Source of the DNA: Paenisporosarcina sp. FSL H8-0542
GTDB taxonomy: Bacteria; Bacillota; Bacilli; Bacillales_A; Planococcaceae
Reading direction: 5' to 3'
Assembly: GCF_038632915.1 (NCBI RefSeq)
Contig: NZ_CP152050.1
Span: forward strand, 1,643,001 to 1,707,000
Length of the DNA stretch: 64,000 nucleotides
This document shows positions 16,952-27,305 of this stretch, one piece after another. The position numbers were made by a program, and so were the translations under genes. Numbering within the stretch: position 1 is the stretch's first letter; each line of letters begins with the position of its first letter. Under the pieces are notes generated by a model. That model was not told where the DNA came from. It was given only the letters and a program-made list of their open reading frames with translations, and searched no databases.

Positions 16952-19900
16952 ATGTTGAAAAAAAAGAACATGAAGACAGTTATAGCAACCTCTTTATCTA
17001 CAGTTATGCTTGCCTCAACCTTTTATAACGTTAAAGCAATTGATAAAACATCGCTTGAAAAGACACTTGAAACCTCTTCTATTGTAAACAGTATCAATGG
17101 CGCAGATGAAAAAAAGATCACGCTTATTACAGGTGATGTCGTGACCATTAAAAAGATTGAAGGCGGTAAAAGCGTAATTAACGTGGAACCTGTTGATCGG
17201 AATGGTGCAGGTGCTCAGATTCTGAATATTGGTGAAGATACGTATGTTATTCCAGGGTCAGCTATGCCTTACCTCGCTGCGGATAAGTTAGATAAGGATT
17301 TGTTTAATGTAACGGAATTGATCGAAAATGGCTATGATGACAAAACGCTTTCGTCTCTACCCGTTATCGTAGAATATACAGAAAAAAAAGGCAAAGCCGT
17401 TCAAGTAAAAGCTGAACCAAAAGGAGCTAAAATAGTTCGCGTGTTAGAGAGTATTAACGCTGTTGCCCTCTCTGCTACCAAAAATAAAGCGGATACGTTC
17501 TGGGAAGATATCACACCTGAGGTTGAATCAAACACGGCTTTATTTGAGCAGGACATTGAAAAAATCTGGCTGGATGGCAAAGTGGAAGCCACTTTAGACA
17601 ACAGCGTACCTCAGATCGGTGCCCCAACGGCTTGGGAATCTGGTTTTACAGGTAAAGGTGTTAAGGTGGCGGTACTCGATTCAGGTATCGATCCTAATCA
17701 TCCTGATCTGGCAAGTCAGATAGACGAGGCGAAAAGTTTTGTACCTGGAGAAACGGTGGATGATGCTCATGGACACGGCACACACGTTGCTTCAACAGTA
17801 CTGGGAACAGGTGCAGCATCTGGAGGGAAGAACAAAGGGGTTGCTCCGGAAGCTCGGTTGCTCGTTGGTAAAGTATTAAACGACTCAGGAAGCGGTTTGG
17901 ATTCTTGGATTATTGATGGTATGGAATGGGCTTCAGACAACGCCAAGATTGTAAGCATGAGTTTGGGAAGCAGCGAGCCAAGTGACGGAACAGATCCTAT
18001 GGCTCAAGCGGTAAACAGTCTAAGCAAAGACAAAGGGACACTCTTTGTCATAGCTGCCGGAAACTCAGGTTATGAAGGGGCCATCGGTTCACCAGGAGCT
18101 GCAGATGCTGCATTAACAATCGGTGCCGTTGATAAGTCAGACAACATTGCTTATTTCACTTCCAAAGGGCCTCGTTATGGAGACATGGGATTGAAACCTG
18201 ACCTGTCTGCACCGGGTGTTGACATCGTTGCAGCTCGATCTGGTCTTTCATCAGGAAGCGGATCTTACAAAAGCATGAGTGGTACATCCATGGCAACTCC
18301 ACATGTGGCGGGTGCTGCTGCAATCCTTCTGCAGAAGAACCCTGAGTGGAATGGAACTCAACTAAAAGAAGCGTTGATGAGTACGTCAAAAAAATTAGAT
18401 TACTCGCCTTATCATATCGGATCGGGTCGATTGGATGTACCAGCAGCTGCATTCAGCACAGTGAGAGCAACTGGTTCTATATCATTTGGATTTTTCAAAT
18501 GGCCACATGATAATGCTCAGCCTGTACAGAAAACGGTCACGTATACAAACGACAGTGACTCCGCTTTAACCTTAAATCTTCAAGCAGATTTTAAGAATAC
18601 AAAAGATGATGCCGCACCAAATGGTATGTTAACCGTTTCTGAGAGTGAAATTACTATCCCGGCAAAAGGTACGAAAGACGTAACGGTAACGTTGAACCCG
18701 ACACTTGGTGAATTAGGCTCTCGTTATGAAGGACACCTGACAGCAACAGATGCCGATGGCAAACAAGTGGCTCATACTTCAATGGGTATGGTAAAGGAAG
18801 AGGAAAAGTATCCGTTAACGTTTAACGCTACTGACCGTAACGGGAACCCTACCCTTACGTATGTTGGACTCGTTAACAAAAACATGGATCCTGAATTTGC
18901 TGCTGTAAACGGAACAACAGAAGTTCGTTTACCCGCTGGAACCTATTCAGCTATGTCTATGATGGAAGTAGATACTGAAACAGATCACCAAGGTGTGGCA
19001 TTGGTTGGTACACCAGAGATTAAATTAGACGGTCCTCAAACAGTAGAACTTGATGCTCGACAAGCAAAAGAAATTTCAGCAGAAGTGCCGAAGAATACAG
19101 AACCAAGCTATCAGCGCATGGAATACTACCGTTCTCTTGATGGCAAAACAATGAATCACATTTATTTAATGCCTGTGTGGAACGATAAAATGTATGCTGT
19201 CCCAACAAAGGAAGTTAAGACAGGAGACTTCGAATTTTTGACTCGCTGGCGTTTAATAAAACCTTCCCTTGAGATCAATTTTAAAGGAAAAGTGTTGGAT
19301 GATATTCCGTTGGCTGGAAGTACACGTCTTGATGGAAAATATAACTTATCAACCGTTTATGCAGGAAAAGGAACGGCAGTTGACTATGAGCGTCTGAAAG
19401 CAAAAGGCAAAGCGGTTGTCGTCGATCGCAACACGGAAGTTACGCCATCTGAGCAGGCCGTTGCGGCATATGCAGCGGGTGCAAAGCTGTTGATTATCGT
19501 AAACAATGAAGATAAGGAATTCAATGTGTTTGTAGGAAATCCAGATTATACAGATATTCCTCTTGCCGTTGCTGGAATCAGTAAAAGTGAAGGCGATAAA
19601 GTGATTTCAGCAGCACGTTCCGGTGACCTGAAATTGTTTGTTGAAGGTGAAGTAAATACACCTTATGTCTATGATCTAATGGATGTGCATCAAGACCAGA
19701 TTCCAAAGAATTTAAAATATGCACCATCTAACAATGAATTAGTTAAGATTGATACGCGTTACAAATCAGACCGTGAAGCACCTGGCGGAGAGTTCCGTTA
19801 TGATCTGCGTCCATACACAAGAGGAGCTGTTGGGTTTTTATACAAATTACAATTGCCATCTGTTCGAACAGAGTGGGTTTCAGCAGTGAAAGATACACTC

Positions 19901-20674
19901 TGGTATCACCATGCAGAAGTATTAGACAGTCCTTGGGAAGTTCGCCAGCCTGCTGTTACCTATGAAAAAGGTCAAAAGCTTCAAGAAGACTGGTTCTCAC
20001 CAGTAGCTCGTCCTCGTTTGGGAGTTGGTTATTGGGCACCTAACCGCCAAGGGAACTATTTACAATTTAATATTCCTGCTTGGGCAGATTCAGGGAATGG
20101 CTCTACAGGCGGTATCGGTTATGATGATTCCGTGAAAAATCAAACTCTAAAATTGTTCCAAGGAGATACCCTTCTTAGCGAAAGAAAAGGACAGGCTTTA
20201 TATTTATTTAATCCAGTCCCAGAAGAAAAAACACAATACCGGTTAGTAAGTGATGCAAAGCGTGATCCGAATCGGTGGACAACATCTTTAAGTACTCATA
20301 CGGAATGGACATTCTGGTCTGGAAAAGGTGAGGATTTCCAAACGTCGCTTCCGTTCTATTCTCTTGACTACAAAGTTGCAACAGATATGAACGGCAATGC
20401 ATTAGCTGCACCATCCACTGCAATCGAACTTTCTGTTGCAAAACTTGATGATGTAGCGGGTTACGGTAAATTAGAGGGAGCTACATTAGAGGTTTCCTTT
20501 AATGAAGGAGAGTCATGGAAAAAAGTAAAACTTGAGCGTACAGCGGATGATCGTTGGACAGCTAAGATTAACAATCCTACGACAAACAAATATGTTTCCC
20601 TCCGTGCAACCGCTTGGGATGACCAAGGAATCAAAATTTCTCAGGAAATTATTAAGGCTTATGGTTTGAGATAA
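16952..20674 (+). CDS. Very large secreted S8 serine protease with PA domain (paralogue of 3831-7646)
   Basis: 1240 residues. Signal peptide about 1-30; prodomain with KKITLITGDVVTIKK; catalytic domain with Asp243 (VLDSGIDP), His275 (GHGTHVAS), Asn371 (AAGNSG) and Ser446 (SGTSMATPH); PA-like segment (about 800-890, AAGAKLLIIVNNE) after the catalytic domain; then a beta-rich C-terminus with no anchor. It aligns with the protein at 3831 from the prodomain to the last residues, with many identical motifs (PQIGAPTAW, SFVPGE, LGSxEPSDGTDP). Codon use here is uniform and AT-leaning like the surroundings, unlike the paralogue. It follows the HTH-TPR regulator, which may control it. Confidence 0.93.
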   Translation: MLKKKNMKTVIATSLSTVMLASTFYNVKAIDKTSLEKTLETSSIVNSINGADEKKITLITGDVVTIKKIEGGKSVINVEPVDRNGAGAQILNIGEDTYVIPGSAMPYLAADKLDKDLFNVTELIENGYDDKTLSSLPVIVEYTEKKGKAVQVKAEPKGAKIVRVLESINAVALSATKNKADTFWEDITPEVESNTALFEQDIEKIWLDGKVEATLDNSVPQIGAPTAWESGFTGKGVKVAVLDSGIDPNHPDLASQIDEAKSFVPGETVDDAHGHGTHVASTVLGTGAASGGKNKGVAPEARLLVGKVLNDSGSGLDSWIIDGMEWASDNAKIVSMSLGSSEPSDGTDPMAQAVNSLSKDKGTLFVIAAGNSGYEGAIGSPGAADAALTIGAVDKSDNIAYFTSKGPRYGDMGLKPDLSAPGVDIVAARSGLSSGSGSYKSMSGTSMATPHVAGAAAILLQKNPEWNGTQLKEALMSTSKKLDYSPYHIGSGRLDVPAAAFSTVRATGSISFGFFKWPHDNAQPVQKTVTYTNDSDSALTLNLQADFKNTKDDAAPNGMLTVSESEITIPAKGTKDVTVTLNPTLGELGSRYEGHLTATDADGKQVAHTSMGMVKEEEKYPLTFNATDRNGNPTLTYVGLVNKNMDPEFAAVNGTTEVRLPAGTYSAMSMMEVDTETDHQGVALVGTPEIKLDGPQTVELDARQAKEISAEVPKNTEPSYQRMEYYRSLDGKTMNHIYLMPVWNDKMYAVPTKEVKTGDFEFLTRWRLIKPSLEINFKGKVLDDIPLAGSTRLDGKYNLSTVYAGKGTAVDYERLKAKGKAVVVDRNTEVTPSEQAVAAYAAGAKLLIIVNNEDKEFNVFVGNPDYTDIPLAVAGISKSEGDKVISAARSGDLKLFVEGEVNTPYVYDLMDVHQDQIPKNLKYAPSNNELVKIDTRYKSDREAPGGEFRYDLRPYTRGAVGFLYKLQLPSVRTEWVSAVKDTLWYHHAEVLDSPWEVRQPAVTYEKGQKLQEDWFSPVARPRLGVGYWAPNRQGNYLQFNIPAWADSGNGSTGGIGYDDSVKNQTLKLFQGDTLLSERKGQALYLFNPVPEEKTQYRLVSDAKRDPNRWTTSLSTHTEWTFWSGKGEDFQTSLPFYSLDYKVATDMNGNALAAPSTAIELSVAKLDDVAGYGKLEGATLEVSFNEGESWKKVKLERTADDRWTAKINNPTTNKYVSLRATAWDDQGIKISQEIIKAYGLR

Positions 20675-20687
20675 CATCAATTAGATT

Positions 20688-20727
20688 AATAGCATACCCC
20701 TCACTAGCTGAGGGGTATGCTATTTTT
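20688..20727 (+). terminator. Rho-independent terminator of the second protease gene
   Basis: Perfect 16-bp stem (20688-20703 with 20709-20724), 5-base loop CTAGC, T run. One of the strongest terminators in the window. Confidence 0.92.
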
Positions 20728-20775
20728 AGTGATATTTACTAGTGCTTTAAATAGTCTATATAGCTATATCTCCTC

Positions 20776-21006
20776 TCACAATAAGAATCCTTTGTCCTCG
20801 AAATATTGGACAACTGGCGTATGATAATGTCCTGTGGATTCCAACACAATGGGTGGACGTTCTCCAGATACATCTTCTATTTCCCTAATAAATTCTAGAA
20901 GGCTTGTCAGCCCCTCAAGCGTATGCGCTACTTTAAAGCTCTTTTTGTACGGTTGCTTTTTATCCAAGAATGCTTGAACCTGACTTTCACCTTTTGGAAG
21001 TAACAT
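20776..21006 (-). pseudogene. IS110-family transposase fragment
   Basis: About 75 residues matching the DEDD RuvC-like N-terminal region of IS110 transposases: KGESQVQAFLDKK near the start, and further on PPIVLESTGHYHTP, whose Glu is the second acidic residue of the DEDD set. The first residues (containing the first Asp, normally GLDVAKGE) are replaced by MLLPKGE, and everything after EDKGFLL is missing, so it is inert. Confidence 0.8.
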
Positions 21007-21038
21007 TAGGTGAAAAAATCATTCTTCAAACATATTCA

Positions 21039-21068
21039 TCTTCAACTAACGGATGCTTTAGTTGAAGA
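21039..21068. repeat. TAACGG palindrome (type A)
   Basis: 10-bp perfect stem TCTTCAACTA / TAGTTGAAGA with loop ACGGATGCTT; one base differs in the loop from the copy at 14739. Confidence 0.8.
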
Positions 21069-21580
21069 ACAGGAAATCGTCAGAGAGGTTCTTTAATGCA
21101 CAGGATCAAGGAATGTAAGGACCATTCGGCCATTAATATTATATTTCTACATAATGAATACATGAACTAAATACCATATACGTTTCTAGTTCTTTATATA
21201 CTCATTTTAATAAATTGTTGAATTTTCATAAAATTCTACCTATTATGTTTATTTCCCCCAATTTAAGAGAAAATACTCTCACTAATATTTTTGATTTCGA
21301 CAAAATCAGAAATGTTTTTCCTGATAATAACTTAAAATTCTATTTTAAATGACAATCTTTTTTATGGAATCTTTTACATATAAGTCTATCGAACTATGCT
21401 ATATTCCCCCAATTTACTGTTTTTTATGTTGTATGTACAATTTGTAGTGTAATTATTCACTCAGTAGGGTTAGCATTATTCGTAAAGTTATTATTCCATA
21501 ATTTTATTAAATTTCTAAACTCATAATTGTAGTGAAATAATTATAAAACTCAAAGATAAATAATAAAAGGAGAGATGTGA
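21069..21580. promoter_or_regulatory. AT-rich leader upstream of the third protease
   Basis: About 510 bp with no gene. The 11-mer TCCCCCAATTT occurs twice, near 21252 and 21413, about 160 bp apart, and could be a repeated regulator site. AAAAGGAGAG lies just before ATG 21581. Confidence 0.4.
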
Positions 21581-24500
21581 ATGTACAAGAGTAAATTAAT
21601 GGCATTTAAAGTGATGACTACTGCAGCTGTAACATCCTTACTTCTTTCATCAATCTCAGTTTTTGCGGAAACGAATGACACATCAACCGAGTCACAATTG
21701 ACTAACCAAGTATTTGAGTCTAATTTAACAGAAGCAACTACAGATGAACCAGGGACATTAGACCAAGCCCACAAGCCAGTTGATACTCAATATGCTCCTA
21801 ACGATTCTGTACGAGTGATTGTGGAAATGACAGGAGAACCTGTACACAGTGCCAAGGGAAATGAATCTGAAAAGAAAAAATTAAAGCAAGCTCAAAAATC
21901 ATTAATCCAAGAGATGAAAGAAACGAAAAAGTGGAATGTGAAAGAGCGACATCACTTTGTAACAGGTATTAATGGCTTCAGTATGGATACAGAGTTCAAA
22001 AATATCAAAGAAATCGAAAAACTATCTGGAGTGGCTAGTGTACAGATTGCAGAGACTTATCAACAAACGATGAGCAGTAGTAAATCCATGGTACAAGCGA
22101 AAAAAGTATGGGAAGAGTTAGGTTACCATGGTGAGGGGATGGTGGTTGCTGTTGTCGATACCGGAGTGGACTATCGCCATCAAGATCTTACTATGTCTGA
22201 CAGAGGAAAAGCGAAAGCCAAGTGGAACCCTACTAATATTCAAGAAAAATTAGCTGAAACAGCTGTAGAAGATCGCTGGTATTCAGATAAAGTACCAGCT
22301 GGTTACGATTGGGCTGACCGAGATCAAGATGTTCTTCCATATGCTACATCACATGGAATGCATGTAACTGGAACGATTGGGGCCAATGGAACCGATGAAA
22401 TCGACGGGGTAAAAGGGATTGCACCCGATGTGCAGATCCTAGCGGAAAAAGTCTTTTCCGATTATTGGAATGGGGCATATGCAGACGATATCATAGCAGG
22501 AATCAATCATGCGGTTGAAATGGATGCCGATGTCATCAACTTAAGCTTAGGGTCTGATGCTGATTTTGTGGATGAGAACAATCCTATCCAAAAAGCAGTT
22601 CGTATTGCTACAGAACAAGGAGTATTAGTAGTAGCAGCAGGTGGAAATGCATTCTACAGTACCAAAAGTGGATCCAACGCTTATAATCATCCACCCTATG
22701 CTCAAAATCCTGATATTGGAGTAGTAGGAGCACCTGGTTCAAGTCCATATGCTTTACAAGTAGCTTCTTATGAAAATGATCAAATCCATATGAACACACT
22801 TACTCTTTCAGATGGGAAACCACTTATTTACCAACGCCATTCAGGCAATGTTCAAATGGAAAATGTTTTTGCTCCAGGTGAAGAGATTGAGTTAGTTTAT
22901 GTAGGTTATGGTCGTACTGAGGATTACACAGGAAAAGACGTAAAAGGCAAAATCGTGGTGGCTGAACAACAATTCGTGGGCAGTGAACAATTCATACAAA
23001 ATCCTGCTTACCAGAGAGAAGCAAAAGGAGTAATAATGGTTCCTTTAGCAGAACAAGGAGATTATGCTAAATTGCTTTTTTCCCCTTATGGCAACGTTCC
23101 AGGAGTTAGTATTCAGATCGCTGAAGGAAAGGCCTTGATTCAACGTTTGAAAGATGGTGAAAAGATTAAGGTTAAAGTGGGTAAGGGAACCTTGATAGAT
23201 AATAAAAACAAGGGGACTATGTCTGGATTCTCATCATATGGAGCACCGCACACCCTTGATTTTAAACCTGAAATCACCGCACCTGGTGGTAAGATTTATT
23301 CTACTGTCATGGATAACAAATATGATACGTATAGCGGAACTTCGATGGCTTCTCCACATGTAGCGGGTGCAGGAGCTCTAGTGTTACAGTCGCTCTATGA
23401 AAAAGGCGTGACGAGAGGTACAGATGCTATTTATCGAGCGAAAACAGCTTTGATGAATACAGCTCAAATCTTAATGGACCCTACAACAGAAAGTAAAATT
23501 CCATATTCACCACGTAAACAAGGCTCAGGGATGATGCAGATTGCTAATGCACTAAAAACACCTGTATTAGTCAAAGATAAGTTTGCTAAGCCAGAAAATG
23601 CAGCTGCTGTGGAGTTAAAAGAGATTAAGCAAGATAAAGTAAAATTTATGCTGGAGTTAGAGGTGTTAACTGGTAAATCTTCTCAAGAAGAGATTACCTA
23701 TGATGTTTATCTAGATCTTTTAACAGATGATACCGAGCAGAAAGATCTAGATTTAAATCGCGATGGGAAAATTGATAAAACGATGGAAGTGCTAAAGCTA
23801 ACAAGTAAGCGGGTCGAAGGAGCAACAGCGAAAATCAACGGAAAAGATTTTAGCGACATAACACCTGCCACCTTTACCGTGAAAAAAGGTCATCTGCAAG
23901 ATTTAGAGGTGGATATTAAACTTCCAGATGGATTGAAGAAAAATATATTTGTTGAAGGATTTGTTCGCTTTGTTCCGAAAAATGGAGATCAAGCTTCGAT
24001 TCCGTCTTTAACTATTCCGTATATGGGCTTTTATGGAGACTGGGATCAACCTCAGAACTTAGATGCACCGATGTGGGAAGAAAATGCATTTTTACAAGAA
24101 ACAGCTTTATTTCCATACTATGGTAATAAAAATTGGCTTGGCAAACCAGCTATAGCACTTGGTTATGATAAAGTGACCAAAACATTCGCAGAAGAAAGAA
24201 TGGCCAGCTCTCCACATGCTGCGAATCAAGGTGTTTATTCGATGTTTACCACCTTGCGCAATGTAAAACTGGTGCAAATGTACATTGAAGATGCATCAGG
24301 TAATCGAGTTCGTTATCTTGGAGATTACAGTCAAGGTACTATAACAGGAGAACCATGGAAATTCAGAAAAAATGTAATGTCAAGAAGCGAGTTCTTTAAT
24401 CCTGGATATGGATGGGATTTGAAATCAGAGGATGGAAAATACGTTCCGGACGGAAAGTATCAATTTATTATTGAGAGCACATTAGATTATGAAGGAGCAC

Positions 24501-25093
24501 GACCACAAACGATTAAGCTCCCAATTAGTGTAGATTCTGTTGCACCAAAAGTAGAAAATATTCAAGTCAACAAAACACCAGAAAATAAGTATCTGGTTAG
24601 TTGGGACATGAAGGATAATGCAGGGGGAAGCGGCTTAACAAAATCGATGGTTTATGTTGATGGCATTTATAAACCTATTTCTGCAACACAATCGTCCTTA
24701 ATTGTAAATACAGAACCGAAAAGTGTAATCGTAGTGCCATTTGACTGGGCAGGTAATGTCACTTTTGAAATATACGGAGATCACTCGTATTTAAATGAGT
24801 TTTTATTCCTTTCAGCGTGGGATGTATGGGCTAGACCAATAACGCAAAAGGAGCCAGGTCATATTTTGGGAATTGGCTTGAAAAAATTGAACTGGACCAT
24901 TACAATCCAAGATCCTGAAGGAAAAGTGGTTCATACTTATAAAGAAGCGAATACAGAGACTGCTTATATAAAATGGACTCCATCTGCTGATCTACCTAGT
25001 GGGAAATATAAAGTGATCGCAGAGATGGAAGAAATTGAAACGGGACTAAAGATCACAACAACTCCACGTTATATGACGGTGGTGCAACCTTAA
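21581..25093 (+). CDS. Large secreted S8 protease, lactocepin/C5a-peptidase-like
   Basis: 1170 residues. Signal peptide about 1-29; inhibitor I9-type prodomain (about 70-160); catalytic domain with Asp193 (VVDTGVDY), His258 (SHGMHVTG), Asn356 (AAGGNAF) and Ser588 (SGTSMASPH). A PA domain is inserted between Asn and Ser (about 415-540), as in cell-envelope proteinases. Fn3-like beta domains follow (about 640-1170), including DLDLNRDGKIDK at about residue 724, which has the spacing of a calcium-binding EF-hand/dockerin loop. No LPXTG or anchor helix, so probably secreted. Unlike the two upstream proteases it belongs to the lactocepin-type branch. Confidence 0.92.
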   Translation: MYKSKLMAFKVMTTAAVTSLLLSSISVFAETNDTSTESQLTNQVFESNLTEATTDEPGTLDQAHKPVDTQYAPNDSVRVIVEMTGEPVHSAKGNESEKKKLKQAQKSLIQEMKETKKWNVKERHHFVTGINGFSMDTEFKNIKEIEKLSGVASVQIAETYQQTMSSSKSMVQAKKVWEELGYHGEGMVVAVVDTGVDYRHQDLTMSDRGKAKAKWNPTNIQEKLAETAVEDRWYSDKVPAGYDWADRDQDVLPYATSHGMHVTGTIGANGTDEIDGVKGIAPDVQILAEKVFSDYWNGAYADDIIAGINHAVEMDADVINLSLGSDADFVDENNPIQKAVRIATEQGVLVVAAGGNAFYSTKSGSNAYNHPPYAQNPDIGVVGAPGSSPYALQVASYENDQIHMNTLTLSDGKPLIYQRHSGNVQMENVFAPGEEIELVYVGYGRTEDYTGKDVKGKIVVAEQQFVGSEQFIQNPAYQREAKGVIMVPLAEQGDYAKLLFSPYGNVPGVSIQIAEGKALIQRLKDGEKIKVKVGKGTLIDNKNKGTMSGFSSYGAPHTLDFKPEITAPGGKIYSTVMDNKYDTYSGTSMASPHVAGAGALVLQSLYEKGVTRGTDAIYRAKTALMNTAQILMDPTTESKIPYSPRKQGSGMMQIANALKTPVLVKDKFAKPENAAAVELKEIKQDKVKFMLELEVLTGKSSQEEITYDVYLDLLTDDTEQKDLDLNRDGKIDKTMEVLKLTSKRVEGATAKINGKDFSDITPATFTVKKGHLQDLEVDIKLPDGLKKNIFVEGFVRFVPKNGDQASIPSLTIPYMGFYGDWDQPQNLDAPMWEENAFLQETALFPYYGNKNWLGKPAIALGYDKVTKTFAEERMASSPHAANQGVYSMFTTLRNVKLVQMYIEDASGNRVRYLGDYSQGTITGEPWKFRKNVMSRSEFFNPGYGWDLKSEDGKYVPDGKYQFIIESTLDYEGARPQTIKLPISVDSVAPKVENIQVNKTPENKYLVSWDMKDNAGGSGLTKSMVYVDGIYKPISATQSSLIVNTEPKSVIVVPFDWAGNVTFEIYGDHSYLNEFLFLSAWDVWARPITQKEPGHILGIGLKKLNWTITIQDPEGKVVHTYKEANTETAYIKWTPSADLPSGKYKVIAEMEEIETGLKITTTPRYMTVVQP

Positions 25094-25108
25094 AAAAAGA
25101 AACCATAA

Positions 25109-25160
25109 GATAAAATCTCAATCCTTTATGATGTTTAGAAGGGTTGAGGTTTTATCATGT
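25109..25160 (+). terminator. Terminator of the third protease gene
   Basis: 18-bp stem with only G-U type irregularities (GATAAAATCTCAATCC against GGGTTGAGGTTTTATC), 16 bp after the stop codon. Confidence 0.75.
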
Positions 25161-25324
25161 ACGAATCCTGGATGTTTCATATAAAAAAGAGCCCCACTTT
25201 ATCCTTTAAAAACTCAACTAATAAATAGCTTTAAATCTGCTATCAATAGTAGTAAGTAATTAAAATAAATAATCCTGTTAAATGAGTTGTCGAACGTAGT
25301 GAAGACAAAGGGCTTTGCCCTAAT

Positions 25325-25364
25325 CCCTCTAATGGTCTTTAATGGCTGTTAGAGGGCTTTTTTA
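25325..25364. terminator. Rho-independent terminator hairpin
   Basis: CCCTCTAA / TTAGAGGG stem followed by CTTTTTTT. Preceded by a small AAGGGCTTTGCCCT hairpin at about 25308-25321. The rest of 25161-25582 has no recognisable gene. Confidence 0.7.
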
Positions 25365-25582
25365 TTTGTCTAAATCCCCTAGCTTTTAACGGTCACTGTG
25401 GAAGATTTACCGTCAGAATCACGCCATTATTTAACCTCAGATGAAGAAAAATAATTCTTGAATTACAGAAATCGATTTGAGGAATTGTTTGTAATTACTT
25501 TACTGTTCAATTTTCCACCTAAGACAATTAACCAAGTTACTGGCACGAACATAAACTGAATAAAATATTAAGGATGTGTCTA

Positions 25583-25981
25583 ATGGAAACTTTCAACACT
25601 CTTTGTCAACAGTTCGGCCAAATTCTTAACGGAAAACCAGATATCGAAAATGGTATTTGCTCCGTAGAAATTAATCGTGATATTCCAGTCACAATTCAAG
25701 GACGTCCAGTTCGAGGAAACATTGAGACTGAAATCATGTTTGAAGATTTAGATCAATACGGGTACGCTCTTAATCGCGGAGTAACAGTTATTCTTGAAAA
25801 AGAAGTCCCTTATTTTGTTAACACACTTGTGAAAAATGGAATAATTATCAGTGCATTGCATAACAATTGGCTTTATACGAAACCCAACATCCTTTATATT
25901 AATTTTCAATCTGTAGAACCACCATTAACTTTTGCTCATAAAGTTGCAGAAGCGCTAAGGACTCTAAGGGTAAGTAGATAA
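25583..25981 (+). CDS. DUF1259 family protein (LppY/LpqO-like)
   Basis: 132 residues from the chosen start. The pattern FGQILNGKP, then ALNRGVTVILEKEV, then ALHNNWL and a final FAHKVAEALRTL matches the single-domain form of DUF1259, known from mycobacterial lipoproteins LpqO/LppY; biochemical function unknown. I place the start at the ATG 25583 because TAAGGATG lies 8 bases upstream, whereas the in-frame ATG 9 bases earlier overlaps that ribosome-binding site. No signal peptide. Monocistronic. Confidence 0.75.
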   Translation: METFNTLCQQFGQILNGKPDIENGICSVEINRDIPVTIQGRPVRGNIETEIMFEDLDQYGYALNRGVTVILEKEVPYFVNTLVKNGIIISALHNNWLYTKPNILYINFQSVEPPLTFAHKVAEALRTLRVSR

Positions 25982-26484
25982 AATACTTTATTTAACGTAC
26001 CACGGTCTCCTGTGATTTTACTTTGTATAATAGGTCTTCTATGACAAACAACCCTGTTTTTCTTATTAAACGATTATCGACTTAGGGGATGAGTAAATGC
26101 TAGGAGAAAAAGTAATACAAACGATTACATCTGGACATGTTGGTCAAGAAGCAGATAAGTGAACTTTCTATTTTCAAACTCTATTCCATTAAAGAATATC
26201 TTAAGACTGAGTCATTGAAATGTGAAATAAAGTCGATAATTACTGGAATAACAAAAAGAATTAAGTTCAGGTTGGGTGCTTAAAGGTTCAGAGTAATAAA
26301 ATGAATAGTTTAAAGTTATAAAGCATTTCCATGTAATGAGGAATGCTTTTTATTTTGTCGAAAATTAATAGGATTCTTCGAAAACAATAATAATGTAATT
26401 GAAATCAATATTTTTTTATTTTAAAACGATAAATCATGTGGTAAAGTCATATTGACAAAAATAAAATAAGGGAGGCGCTTTTTT
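25982..26484. other. Gap upstream of the yoaS-like gene
   Basis: A 21-codon frame at 26098-26163 (MLGEKVIQTITSGHVGQEA) looks like the start of a lost gene. A terminator-like hairpin (AAAGCATT / AATGCTTTTT, 26320-26352) follows. GGGAGG at 26470 serves the next gene. Confidence 0.4.
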
Positions 26485-26970
26485 ATGAAACGTAAACAAG
26501 GATCAATAATTTTCTTAAAGTTAGTTATTTTTCTTATTGGAATTACAGTGCTTGCTTTGTGTCTATTTTGGTTGCCTTGGATAGCCAGTAGAGATGCAGA
26601 AGCGAATCCAGAGACTGCTTACTTGCAATATCCCTTTTTAGTGTGTGGGTATGTATTGTCTATTCCATTTTTTGTTGCGTTGTATCAAGCATTTAAACTT
26701 TTAACCTACATAGATTGGAACAAGGCTTTCTCGGAAGTATCTGTTAACGCTTTGAGGTATATAAAATACTGTGCAATCATAATCAGTACCTTAATTGTAT
26801 TAGGAATAATATTCGTAGTTTTATTTATTGATGGTGATGTAGCAAGTGTTATAGGACTGGGATTAATGTGCACTTTTGCTTCAAGCGTAATTGCAACCTT
26901 TGCGGCTGTTCTTTAAAAGCTTTTAAAAGAAGCTATTGATAAAAAATCAGAAAATGCTTTAACGGTATGA
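26485..26970 (+). pseudogene. yoaS: DUF2975 membrane protein (YoaS-like), premature stop
   Basis: Four-helix membrane protein of the DUF2975 family. The frame reads 143 residues to a TAA at 26914-26916, but coding continues in the same frame (KLLKEAIDKKSENALTV) to TGA 26970, which matches the family's usual C-terminus. The TAA sits where relatives have Gln (CAA), so this is a single nonsense mutation. The truncated protein keeps all four helices and may still fold. Its partner HTH gene is also broken. The symbol rests on the neighbouring yozG- and yoaT-like genes. Confidence 0.75.
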
Positions 26971-27187
26971 GTGAATAACACGGAAATTACAATTAATATT
27001 GATGTGATGCTGGCAAATTTGCCTAATAGGGGTATTAGCGTTACAAAACTTTTGGAGAGGGTTGGAAGGTAATCATTCAAAGGCAAAGGGGATTCGATTA
27101 TCAACTTTAGAGGAGATTTGTAAGGCTTTAGAATATCAACCCGGAGATGTTTAAGAATACCGAAGTGATGAAGACACCCAAGATTAA
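26971..27187 (+). pseudogene. yozG: YozG-like small XRE regulator, decayed
   Basis: The GTG start abuts the stop of the preceding DUF2975 frame. ITINIDVMLA at the start and IRLSTLEEICKALEYQPGD at the end match the roughly 70-residue YozG-type Cro/CI proteins that accompany DUF2975 genes. The middle of the helix-turn-helix is corrupted by frameshift and stop codons, and GDV is followed by a stop where EYRSDED should continue. Confidence 0.75.
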
Positions 27188-27305
27188 TAAAGTGGAAATA
27201 CATAACATTCGGCGGTGAACCTATGTACATAACCCTAAATCTATTTAACTACTTTACTAAGCAGGACTTACAAATATTCAGTAAACACCTTAGGAGGCAC
27301 AAATC

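Noticed and set aside
16952-25093. Proteases as lantibiotic leader peptidases or part of a bacteriocin cluster with the ABC genes
   Set aside because: No precursor peptide or modification enzyme is seen, the proteases are far too large, and each has its own promoter region and terminator.
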